Made by a program: the position numbers and the translations under genes. 35,588 bases of DNA from an uncultured Saprospirales bacterium (GTDB lineage Bacteria; Bacteroidota; Bacteroidia; Chitinophagales; Saprospiraceae). Shown in pieces: positions 10,621-17,562 of this stretch; position 1 is the stretch's first letter, and the number at the start of each line of letters is the position of its first letter. The DNA lies in contig CAJXUU010000016.1 in NCBI GenBank assembly GCA_913061325.1, positions 1-35,588 on the forward strand, given 5' to 3'. The notes beneath the pieces are model-generated. The model made no database searches. It was not told where the DNA came from and saw nothing but the letters and a program-made list of their open reading frames with translations.

Positions 10621-11080
10621 ATTTGCTTATTACGCAAGTAGATTAATATTTGCAGGGTGTTTTTTGTATCTATGTTATTTAGGCTTTGAAATAACTTTTG
10701 CAAGTCCTAAGAGGTTTGAGAATAATTTTGCTAAATTTTCCATTGTAAATGGTCAATTTGATAAAATTCAACGCTCAGGAATTGGTCGTACTATTCGTTC
10801 AACTTTTACATATACTGTAGAAGGGAAGCGTTATTTTAAGAAGTTTGATAAGACGATTCCTTGTAGAGATAGTGACTTGGATAACGTACAAATGAGAAAT
10901 GAAATCATAAGTTTTAATTTTCCAGTAGCTATTTCTAATTTAGATCCCAACTTAGCAATTTCTCTAATTAGAGAAAACGATTTTAAAGAATTGAATCTTG
11001 AATTCCCTGACAGCCTTCGTTATACTTATGATAAGTATTTTAATTGTACTTGGTGGGAACAAATACGTAGCGATGATTAA
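10604..11080 (+). CDS. Putative RHS immunity membrane protein
   Basis: This 158-residue protein has one membrane segment near the N-terminus (LIFAGCFLYLCYLGFEITF), followed by a roughly 120-residue soluble domain that is beta-rich up to YTVEGKRYFKKFD. I recognise no family. Its start overlaps the rhs stop by 17 bases (a second ATG at 10607 is equally possible). It ends just before a strong terminator. A small gene coupled to the 3' end of an rhs gene is the standard place for a cognate immunity protein. The membrane anchor suggests the toxin tip would be neutralised at or near the inner membrane. The role is inferred from position only. Confidence 0.65.
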   Translation: MMKSSKFAYYASRLIFAGCFLYLCYLGFEITFASPKRFENNFAKFSIVNGQFDKIQRSGIGRTIRSTFTYTVEGKRYFKKFDKTIPCRDSDLDNVQMRNEIISFNFPVAISNLDPNLAISLIRENDFKELNLEFPDSLRYTYDKYFNCTWWEQIRSDD

Positions 11081-11120
11081 ACGCTCAAGGTGTAATATAA
11101 TTATGAAATTAGAAATTATA

Positions 11121-11150
11121 GCCTCAGAGAAATCTGAGGCTTTTGTTTTT
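11121..11150. terminator. Bidirectional terminator after rhs/immunity
   Basis: GCCTCAGA and TCTGAGGC form a perfect 8-base-pair stem around GAAA, followed by TTTTGTTTTTT. It terminates the rhs-immunity unit and also lies at the end of the convergent XRE gene (stop at 11155-11157). A near-copy sits at 18921-18944 in the same relative position after the orphan rhs tip. Confidence 0.8.
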
Positions 11151-11154
11151 TATA

Positions 11155-11505
11155 TTACACAGCAAGTTTCTTTTGGAGATCGGCTTTCATAATAAAAGCG
11201 TCAAGAAACTCTTTCACCAATTTCTTTTTCGGTTCGGGAAGTTGTTCTACTTTTCGGAATTGATCTAATAGTACTTTATCAGAAATACTTTGAGCTGCAT
11301 TTTCATCAATCGACCCATTCATCAAGTAATCAGCAGAAATAGTTAAAGCGTTTGCAAGTTTTGTGAGTACTTCTGATGTTGGTTTATTTTCGCCTCTTTC
11401 ATATCTGGAAATATTGGTTACATGCACACCTACTAATTTGGCTAATGCACTCTGCGATAATCCTTTATTTGCTCTTTCTAGTTTTAGTCTATCTTTAAAT
11501 TCCAT
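11155..11505 (-). CDS. XRE-family repressor
   Basis: This is a 116-residue protein. Residues 5-60 form a classical helix-turn-helix of the XRE/Cro-CI class (GLSQSALAKLVGVHVTNISRYERGE). A short helical tail follows (KKKLVKEFLDAFIMKADL), common in Bacteroidota element regulators. It is transcribed away from the primase gene, and both promoters overlap TTGCTTAC/GTAAGCAA sequences. That suggests it represses itself and the primase-recombinase operon, as phage and integrative-element repressors do. Its stop abuts the bidirectional terminator of the rhs unit. A decayed gene with a tail of the same length occupies the equivalent place at 18946-19047. Confidence 0.85.
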   Translation of the reverse strand: MEFKDRLKLERANKGLSQSALAKLVGVHVTNISRYERGENKPTSEVLTKLANALTISADYLMNGSIDENAAQSISDKVLLDQFRKVEQLPEPKKKLVKEFLDAFIMKADLQKKLAV

Positions 11506-11521
11506 GCTAACTATGCTTTGT

Positions 11522-11574
11522 TTGCTTACGTAAATATAGCTCTAATGCTTAGTTAAAGCAAATTGTTGTAAGCA
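11522..11574. promoter_or_regulatory. XRE promoter and operators (minus strand)
   Basis: Read on the minus strand, TTTG (complement of 11559-11562), a 20-base spacer and TATATTTA (11538-11531) match the Bacteroidota -33/-7 promoter and point into the XRE gene. TTGCTTAC at 11522-11529 lies immediately downstream of the -7 box. An inverted copy, TTGTAAGCA, is at 11566-11574. Both are likely repressor-binding sites giving autoregulation. Confidence 0.5.
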
Positions 11575-11601
11575 TGAAGGCTTATTTAGAAAGAACTATG
11601 C

Positions 11602-11652
11602 TTGGTTATATGAAACTAAGTTTGCTATATTTGTGAGCAGACTTGCTTACAA
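11602..11652 (+). promoter_or_regulatory. Primase operon promoter and operator
   Basis: TTG at 11602-11604, a 21-base spacer and TATATTTG at 11626-11633 match the Bacteroidota consensus exactly at the -7 box. TTGCTTACAA at 11643-11652 would sit on the transcription start, 29 bases before the primase ATG. It matches the operator-like sequences near the XRE promoter, which supports one repressor controlling both directions. Confidence 0.55.
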
Positions 11653-11680
11653 TCAATAAAAGTGTTAAAGTTTCATAATT

Positions 11681-14185
11681 ATGGAAATCGCTCAAATCAA
11701 AGCCCAACTCCCTATCCAAACAGTACTTACTCACTACAATCTTACTCCCGATCGAAACAACCGCCTGTGCTGTCCTTGGCATAGTGATAAAACTCCAAGT
11801 CTCCAGATCTATCCAAAGACAAATACTTGGACATGCTTCAGCAGTAAATGTGAGGCAGGCAGTGGCGACGCGATAGAAATGATCCAACAGATGGAGAAAT
11901 GCACTAAACATGAAGCACTGAAAAAGGCAAAGGATCTACTCGGGCATACAACGATCAAGAAGCAAGAGACGAAACCACAAGAGTGCTTAAGCGAGATCTT
12001 TACCAAACTAAAAGCGAATTACAAGAGATCGTCCAAAGCTCAAGTGTATGCAAAGAGTAGAATGATAGAAGGTGAAGAGCTTGGATATAATGGAGGAAGC
12101 TGGCAACACTTAAAACAATGTATCATCTTCCCACTCAGAAACAAAGAAGGTGAGATCGTAAGTCTATATGGAAGATCGATAATAGGCACAGATAAAAACA
12201 AGCATTACTATCTAAAGAATAGATCAGGAGTTTATCCAAATCATCCAACTGAAGAAACAGAAATCCTAACACTGACAGAATCAATAATAGATAGTGTACA
12301 TGTGCCAGAAATAAAGTTGGCCATGTATGGCACAAATGGATTAACTACCGAACACATCGTGTCAATCCAAAGTCTAGAGAAATTGCAAGAAATCATCTTG
12401 TTCTTTGATGGAGATGAAGCAGGAGATTCAGCAATACAGAAGGTAGGAAAGAAACTACACGAAATAAGACCAGGAATAAAAGTGAGCTATGTAGAAACTC
12501 CGAGAGATACAGATATCAATAGTTTAGTAGTGAATCATCCAGATACTTACAAAGAACTTATCAAAGACTTAACAGATAATAGAATTGAATTTTTTCTTTC
12601 AACTGAAAAAACAATTGAAGGAAAAAAGGAAACTGAAATAATAGAATCCAAATTAGATACAAGTAACAAGCACAATCTACGCTACAAAACTACCACAGCT
12701 ACATATAGCATCAAAGGCGGCATCACAAAGAATAGTCTGGATGCTATGAAAGTAACTTTAGTTATAGAGATAGAAGGCAGCCACAGGAAGAGCAGAAATA
12801 AGCTTGATCTATACGAAGACAAACAAGTAGAGAAGGTTAGCAGAGAAGCATCTGAAAAGCTCAATATAGAAGCCTCAGAAATAGAAAAGGATCTGAATCG
12901 ATTAACTGACTTACTGGATGAATATAGAGAGCAAGACAAGAAAGAAAAAATGCCTGTAGTGCAACTACTGAATTTAAAAGAAAGAGAGCAATGCTTAACC
13001 TTCTTGAAGAAACCCGACCTAATAAAGAGCATCGATAAATTAATAGAGAAATCTGGTGTAATTGGAGAAGAAAGCAACAGGATAAACTTGTTTTGTATAG
13101 CTGCATCACACAAGATGCCTCAGACATTACATGCACTCGTACAGGGAAGCTCAGGAAGTGGAAAGACACATCTACTTAAACAAATCACTAATCTGATGCC
13201 TGTAGAAAATGTAATCAGATTAACCAGAGTTACAGAATCAAGTTTTTACAATTATGGAGAAACAGAACTGAGAGGAAAGCTGATTGTAATAGAAGATTAT
13301 GATGGACTAAAAGAAGAAGCAGAATATGCATTTAGAGAGCTGCAAAGTAATGAGGAGATCATAAGTAGTACAAGTGTAAAGGATGAAAGAAGCGGAGAAA
13401 TAAAAGCCATGATCAGAAAGGTAAAAGGTCCTATTGGTAGTCTATCCGCAACTACAAGAAGTGAAATCTATGAAGACAATCTAAGTAGGTGTTTTGTGAT
13501 AGCAGTAGACGAAAGCAGCCAGCAAACCCACAGAATTATCAAATACCAAAACCAAGTATCAGCAGGAATAATCGACAAAGCCAAACAAGAGAAAGTAGTA
13601 AGATTCTTAGGTAACTGCATGAGGTTATTAAAGCCAATAGACGTTGTGAATCCATATGCTGCAAAGTTGAATCTACCACCAGAAGCTTTTAAAATCAGAA
13701 GACTCAACAGCAACTTCCAAGCCTTCATAAGACAGATCACATTAATCAATCAATACCAAAGGAAGACGGATGCGAAAGGTCGATTAATCACAGAATTAGA
13801 AGATATAAAGACAGCTGTAAATATCATGTTTGACAGTATCATACTGAAGATAGACGAGCTTGATGGAGGCTTACGATTGTTCTATGAAAGATTGAAAACC
13901 TACATCATAGAAAAAGCAGAACAGAACGAAGAGAAACCAAGTTTACAAGACTTTATCCAGCGAGAAATAAGGCACAATCTAAGAATCAGTAAAACGAGTT
14001 TGCAACGATATATAAGTGACTTGGTGACTCTAGAATACATCCAACAATCAGGAGGTCATCACAATAGAGGCTACAAATACAAGATTACGTATTGGGATGA
14101 TATCGGAAAGATTAGAGCAGAAATCAAGAACTATCTATATCAACAAATAGAGAAAATGAGTGAGCCTGTATTGTCGAAAGTATAA
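11681..14185 (+). CDS. CHC2-TOPRIM primase fused to AAA+ helicase
   Basis: This 834-residue protein starts with a DnaG-type CHC2 zinc finger (C31-P-W-H34, then C52-F-S-S-K-C57, followed by GDAIEMI). A TOPRIM domain lies at about 190-290, with the acidic motifs LTESIIDSV and FFDGDEAG that bind catalytic metal. After a roughly 190-residue charged linker comes an AAA+ ATPase module, with Walker A GSSGSGKTH near residue 488 and Walker B LIVIEDYDG. A C-terminal winged-helix-like region follows (ISKTSLQRYISDLVTLEYI). Primase plus helicase in one chain is a hallmark of element-encoded replication initiators. The start at 11681 fits the promoter spacing. It heads the operon with the two recombinases after a 119-base gap. 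Confidence 0.85.
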   Translation: MEIAQIKAQLPIQTVLTHYNLTPDRNNRLCCPWHSDKTPSLQIYPKTNTWTCFSSKCEAGSGDAIEMIQQMEKCTKHEALKKAKDLLGHTTIKKQETKPQECLSEIFTKLKANYKRSSKAQVYAKSRMIEGEELGYNGGSWQHLKQCIIFPLRNKEGEIVSLYGRSIIGTDKNKHYYLKNRSGVYPNHPTEETEILTLTESIIDSVHVPEIKLAMYGTNGLTTEHIVSIQSLEKLQEIILFFDGDEAGDSAIQKVGKKLHEIRPGIKVSYVETPRDTDINSLVVNHPDTYKELIKDLTDNRIEFFLSTEKTIEGKKETEIIESKLDTSNKHNLRYKTTTATYSIKGGITKNSLDAMKVTLVIEIEGSHRKSRNKLDLYEDKQVEKVSREASEKLNIEASEIEKDLNRLTDLLDEYREQDKKEKMPVVQLLNLKEREQCLTFLKKPDLIKSIDKLIEKSGVIGEESNRINLFCIAASHKMPQTLHALVQGSSGSGKTHLLKQITNLMPVENVIRLTRVTESSFYNYGETELRGKLIVIEDYDGLKEEAEYAFRELQSNEEIISSTSVKDERSGEIKAMIRKVKGPIGSLSATTRSEIYEDNLSRCFVIAVDESSQQTHRIIKYQNQVSAGIIDKAKQEKVVRFLGNCMRLLKPIDVVNPYAAKLNLPPEAFKIRRLNSNFQAFIRQITLINQYQRKTDAKGRLITELEDIKTAVNIMFDSIILKIDELDGGLRLFYERLKTYIIEKAEQNEEKPSLQDFIQREIRHNLRISKTSLQRYISDLVTLEYIQQSGGHHNRGYKYKITYWDDIGKIRAEIKNYLYQQIEKMSEPVLSKV

Positions 14186-14187
14186 GT

Positions 14188-14271
14188 TGGCGACCCATAT
14201 GCTTGGGTCACCAGATGGGTCACTCTATCAACTCAATATCAATGCTTTAGGCGCTGGCGACCCACGACCCA
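14188..14271. repeat. Recombinase-type inverted repeat and iteron cluster
   Basis: TGGCGACCCA (14188-14197), the spacer TATGCT and TGGGTCACCA (14204-14213) make a 10-base inverted repeat with one mismatch and a 6-base centre. That is the layout of Xer/dif-like core sites. Another TGGGTCA follows at 14216-14222. TGGCGACCCA recurs at 14255-14264, joined to CGACCCA. The cluster sits between the primase stop and the first recombinase start. It could be the crossover site, accessory binding sites, an origin with iterons, or simply a hairpin regulating the operon. Confidence 0.5.
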
Positions 14272-14304
14272 AGAAAGTACTAAGGGGGAAATAAAAAATA
14301 AGGC

Positions 14305-15174
14305 ATGAGAAAACTAGAAATTATCCATCAATTAGAGACTTATTTAAATCGATTAGGCTACGGAGAAAAGACCATCATTATTATCAAAAGATGTTGTCTA
14401 GAATTTATGACTAGATTAGAAATAGAACAAGTTGAAGCTATCCAAGACATCACATCTGCAGACATTATCGATCACTACAATTACCTCAACGAAAGACCCA
14501 ACAAAATCACTCAGGGAGGACTATCAGGCAAATACATCGATCATCACATCTATAGCATGAAGATCTTCTTTGAGTGGCAACAAACCATCCAATCGATAGA
14601 AGGAAATCCAATGAGTCCGCTGACGTTCCCAAAAGGAGAAAGCAGACCGATGCAGATCCTAACACAATCAGAAATCCACCAGCTCTACGAAGTAACAGAA
14701 ACATGGAAAGAAAAGACTCTACTAAGTCTGTATTATGGTTGTGGTTTACGAAAATCAGAAGGTGAATCATTGGATATTAAAGACGTACATTTTAGAAGTG
14801 GAATCTTGTATGTGAGAAAGGGGAAAGGAAGTAAAAGACGAGCTGTACCCATGAGTAAGAAAGTAGCGGAACCAATCTATCAATACATCCATGAAGAACG
14901 ACAGAATCCCAATCAACTGAAAGCTTTAGTAATTAATAAAAAGGATGGAAGAATGAGAGGACAAACCTATGGACTACTACTTAAAAAGATGATGCTCAAA
15001 ACAGAAATCAATAAGGATATTACTCTTCATTGTCTTCGTCACTCGATTGCTACACACTTACTAGAATCTGGAATGAGAATAGAAAAGATACAAGACTTCT
15101 TAGGTCATAAACATCTAGAATCAACCATGAGATATACAAGAGTAAGCAAACAATTATTACATGGAACTAGCTGA
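14305..15174 (+). CDS. Tyrosine recombinase, catalytically complete
   Basis: This is a 289-residue XerC/D-like integrase. The N-terminal SAM-like core-binding domain covers about residues 1-100. The catalytic domain contains all expected residues: Arg in GCGLRKSE (near 149), Lys in GKGSKRRAVP (near 175), H-x-x-R-H in HCLRHS (near 242-246), His in FLGHKH, and the nucleophile Tyr in MRYTRVSK (near 277). The length is normal for the family. Its stop overlaps the start of a second recombinase by 14 bases, so the two are probably made together and may act as a heterotetramer, as XerC and XerD do. A degraded copy of its last codons survives at 19042-19083. Confidence 0.9.
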   Translation: MRKLEIIHQLETYLNRLGYGEKTIIIIKRCCLEFMTRLEIEQVEAIQDITSADIIDHYNYLNERPNKITQGGLSGKYIDHHIYSMKIFFEWQQTIQSIEGNPMSPLTFPKGESRPMQILTQSEIHQLYEVTETWKEKTLLSLYYGCGLRKSEGESLDIKDVHFRSGILYVRKGKGSKRRAVPMSKKVAEPIYQYIHEERQNPNQLKALVINKKDGRMRGQTYGLLLKKMMLKTEINKDITLHCLRHSIATHLLESGMRIEKIQDFLGHKHLESTMRYTRVSKQLLHGTS

Positions 15175-16018
15175 CTATCTAAGATCAAAACATAGTGAGA
15201 AATCTGTCAGAAGATACTTACATGACATCAAGCAATATCAAACTTACAATGCTAATCATGAGACTGCAATACACAAAGATATCATGGATTACATTGGTTC
15301 TTTGAGACGTACAGAAATCACATCACAAACGATACTAACCACACTTTACAGCATCCGGAAATATTATGATTATCTGATGAAGTCCGGGCAAAGAGAGGAT
15401 CATCCTTGTAGGTTTATTAAGCTGAGAGATGGCAGACAAAAAGACATCCAATTACAAGACTTATTTACTACTGCAGAATTGGAAAAGCTACTCGATAGAA
15501 AAGAACGATATCCCAGGAATAAACTCAAGAATCAAATCATCATAAGTCTCTTAATCTATCAAGCTCTAAGCAATGGGGGAATCACAAGAATAGAACTATC
15601 AGACGTCAACTTAGAAGCGGCAGAAATCTATATCAGACAAAGTTCAACTCTTAATGAAAGAACTTTAAAACTAAGATCTAACCAAATCATGATGCTCTAC
15701 AAATACATCCATGAAGTACGTCTAAATCTGATCAAAGAAGAAACTGATATCCTTATACTAACAATGAGAGGAACAGCGGAAAAGGGTGAAGGAATCCATT
15801 ATCTAACAGAGACTTTAAGAAAGAAATATCCATCTAGAAAACTGAATCCTACGACTATCAGACAAAGTGTAATTACCAATCTACTGAAAGAAGGAAAAGA
15901 CCTTAGAATAGTCCAAGCTTTTGCTGGCCATAAACATCCAAGTACTACTGAAAAATACAAGCAAACAGACGTTGAGGAATTAAAAATCGAGGTGTTGAAA
16001 TATCATCCTTTGGGGTAA
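15161..16018 (+). CDS. Degenerate tyrosine recombinase partner
   Basis: This is a 285-residue phage-integrase-fold protein overlapping the previous gene by 14 bases. The core-binding domain (SEKSVRRYLHDIKQY, SIRKYYDYLMKSG) and the C-terminal signature (AFAGHKHPSTTEKYKQ, with His and the Tyr nucleophile) are recognisable. The first catalytic Arg is missing: NGGITRIEL replaces the usual GLRxSEL. The H-x-x-R-H box reads TTIRQS, keeping Arg but losing both His. Similar paired Bacteroidota recombinases with LTT-type box I sequences are known to me, so this may be a conserved non-cleaving or directionality partner rather than recent decay. The full length and intact frame support a retained function. 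Confidence 0.8.
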   Translation: MELADYLRSKHSEKSVRRYLHDIKQYQTYNANHETAIHKDIMDYIGSLRRTEITSQTILTTLYSIRKYYDYLMKSGQREDHPCRFIKLRDGRQKDIQLQDLFTTAELEKLLDRKERYPRNKLKNQIIISLLIYQALSNGGITRIELSDVNLEAAEIYIRQSSTLNERTLKLRSNQIMMLYKYIHEVRLNLIKEETDILILTMRGTAEKGEGIHYLTETLRKKYPSRKLNPTTIRQSVITNLLKEGKDLRIVQAFAGHKHPSTTEKYKQTDVEELKIEVLKYHPLG

Positions 16019-16035
16019 TGGAGACGAAAAAAATA

Positions 16036-16062
16036 AGATATCTATTACTTTTTTAGATATCT
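16036..16062 (+). terminator. Possible hairpin after recombinase operon
   Basis: AGATATCT occurs twice, 11 bases apart, and can pair across the loop ATTACTTTTTT. It lies shortly after the second recombinase stop. The stem is A+T-rich and no T tract follows immediately, so termination is uncertain. Confidence 0.3.
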
Positions 16063-16178
16063 AAATTAAAAATGGTTTTTTTTAAAAGGACATAGAGAAG
16101 ACCACTGCCTGAAATTAAGGCTGTAGAAATGATATCAGATACTATGTCTAAGAAGAAATCCATTGATGTAAAGATAGT

Positions 16179-16421
16179 TTAAAAATCAGATAAAACCTGG
16201 ATTAATATATGATCTTTAGCTAGTTCAGAATCACCAAATTTTAAAGTAGGAATATGATCTTCGCCTCTACGTTTTCTTGCTTTAGAAGTAGATACAGTCT
16301 CGATATCCAATAATCTAAATATATGACCATCAGGAATAAACTGTTCATCCTCTGTGTAACAAAGTACATCAGCTTCAGGATTTAGTTTTTCTAGTTCTGC
16401 GATTAACTCTTTAACCTTCAT
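16179..16421 (-). CDS. Small element-associated protein
   Basis: This 80-residue acidic protein begins MKVKELIAELEKLNPEADV, a pattern typical of small phage- and plasmid-borne proteins (MxVKELIxxLxxLPxDAEV). Those are usually annotated as hypothetical. The rest (LCYTEDEQFIPDGHIFRLLDIE and so on) fits the same beta-rich small fold. It is convergent with the recombinase operon and probably belongs to the element as an accessory gene. No specific role can be given. Confidence 0.65.
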   Translation of the reverse strand: MKVKELIAELEKLNPEADVLCYTEDEQFIPDGHIFRLLDIETVSTSKARKRRGEDHIPTLKFGDSELAKDHILIQVLSDF

Positions 16422-16539
16422 AGTTTATTGTATTTACTATTACTCATCGATAAATGTGCCATATGTATTTTGCTGACATTAAGTCATATATGCAAGCTTA
16501 GAGATGACAGTGTGACTATTGGTTGTAATAAAAAGAAGT

Positions 16540-17220
16540 TGCTTGCTCCTTTGTCGCAAATTTATAGTTCTTCGTATCTCCGCTAAAAAGCTTCGACACT
16601 CAGGCAGTGAAGCGGCGTTCGTCGTGACTCAGTCGCACACATACAGCGCCATACTCTCCAAAGTCGAGTAACAGGAGCTTCCTACGTCAGCACCTTTGTC
16701 ACAGTATGCGTCTCCTTCGGACTCCTCACAGTCTGTTTTACTGTCTGCGACAGACTATGCTTCCACTACTCCGCCAACTGGCGGATTCTTTACAGTACGC
16801 TACGCCATAGACTGCCACATCCATCACAGCCACATATTTGGCGGACTGCGCTCCGCCCTCGGCTGCATGAATCTTTTCTATATTGGTTCCGCTAAAGCTT
16901 CACCCTGTTTTAATCATATCATTTGCTGCAAGAGCAGCAACTTCGCTTTCGAGCCTCTACGGGTCGGCTCTCCCAGCTCACACCTCGGTTGGTATCCGCA
17001 GTCGTCCGCCACTTCCATTCCTTCCAGTCTTTCCCGTTATGTAGCCTTGTTCCTTGTTAACGACAACTTGGATGTTGACCTTCCGCCCTTCGGTTGGATC
17101 CTCAATTATTAAAGATAAAGCCGCTACGCTACCACGCTCAAATGCCTCGCTTCATCTTTAATAATCGAGGAATAGACCTTTTTTCTTTCAATTGAAATCA
17201 GTTGAGAAAGGTCTATTGAA
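16540..17220. other. G+C-richer, hairpin-rich non-coding island
   Basis: Base composition rises to roughly half G+C by eye, against about one third around it. The stretch is dense in short hairpins: CCGCC-AACT-GGCGG, GGCGGA-CTGCGC-TCCGCC, TTGCTGC-AAGA-GCAGCAA, and GAGCC with GGCTC. It ends in two long A+T-rich inverted repeats (17101-17169 and 17171-17217). The only long ORF (16696-17112) has no protein-like features. It could be a structured non-coding RNA or a Bacteroidota intergenic repeat family. A motif at its left side (16578-16595, CGCTAAAAAGCTTCG) resembles the last bases of the window. Confidence 0.5.
17101..17169. repeat. Long inverted repeat at island end
   Basis: CTCAATTATTAAAGAT (17101-17116) pairs with ATCTTTAATAATCGAG (17154-17169) with a single mismatch, enclosing a 37-base G+C-richer loop. 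It may act as a terminator or as the closing stem of a structured RNA from the island. Confidence 0.6.
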
Positions 17221-17492
17221 AAGAGGTGTGCTGCACAAATTAAAATATAAATCATCATAAATTACAGACAATTAGTCAGTACAGAAAGACGATTAAAAAA
17301 AGCAATTTGTACAGCTCAAAACAATCATTTAAACTTGCTTAGAATTAATGAAACTGCGAGATGCAAGAAATAATAGTAGTAATAATAACGGTTTGTGCTC
17401 CTTTGGTATACCAAGAATATGTTCGTCGATCTGAATTAAAACAAAAAGACTAATTTTTTCTTTTTTCAATTGAAAGAAAAAATAGGTCATAA
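17171..17492. repeat. Short region bounded by inverted repeats
   Basis: The left sequence AATAGACCTTTTTTCTTTCA with its continuation ATTGAAA reappears inverted at 17464-17490 as TTTCAATTGAAAGAAAAAA plus TAGGTC. The match is 19 exact bases, then near-match. The left copy also pairs locally with AAAGGTCTATT at 17207-17217. The enclosed about 270 bases hold no ORF. This could be a MITE-like insertion or two related hairpins. The end lies close to the break point of the truncated rhs gene. Confidence 0.4.
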
Positions 17493-17562
17493 AAGATTAT
17501 CTTTGAATTAGACGAAAAGTTGTCTAATGGAGTGAGGATGTTGATGGAAAAGTTGTGCAGGT
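17221..17562. other. Gene-free DNA before truncated rhs
   Basis: No supported gene is seen. The reading frame of the downstream rhs tip is interrupted here by stops (near 17533 and 17542). Homology to the big rhs gene starts abruptly at about 17563, so the rest of that gene has been lost or was never here. Confidence 0.5.

Larger units (their letters stand above)
11155..16421. mobile_element. Putative integrated element (XRE, primase, two recombinases)
   Basis: The set consists of a divergent XRE repressor, a primase-helicase, an overlapping pair of tyrosine recombinases and a small accessory gene. This is the gene complement of a small integrating or self-replicating element. It lies between a complete rhs locus and an orphan rhs tip. 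A short repressor-primase intergenic region carries shared operators, and a recombinase-type inverted repeat lies inside the element. I found no clear flanking direct repeats, so both ends are approximate. No capsid, relaxase or conjugation gene is visible, so it would need help to transfer, or it is a remnant of something larger. Confidence 0.55.

Noticed and set aside
12682-13169. Minus-strand ORFs of 102-143 residues opposite the primase
   Set aside because: They are antisense frames opposite the Lys/Glu-rich linker and have hydrophobic or Ser-rich artefact composition.
14574-14765. 63-residue ORF inside the first recombinase gene
   Set aside because: It is a shadow frame inside a clear catalytic recombinase gene.
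16090-16148. GACATAG/CTATGTC inverted pair
   Set aside because: It is only seven bases long with about 45 bases between the arms, so it is easily due to chance.
11098-16540. Clear direct repeats (attL/attR) at the element ends
   Set aside because: I looked by eye for a shared word of 12 or more bases at the two ends and found none, so no attachment sites are called.
16696-17112. 138-residue ORF in the G+C-richer island
   Set aside because: Composition is irregular and rich in Ser, Pro, Cys and His, with no domain pattern. The underlying DNA is hairpin-rich and stops are rare simply because the region is less A+T-rich.
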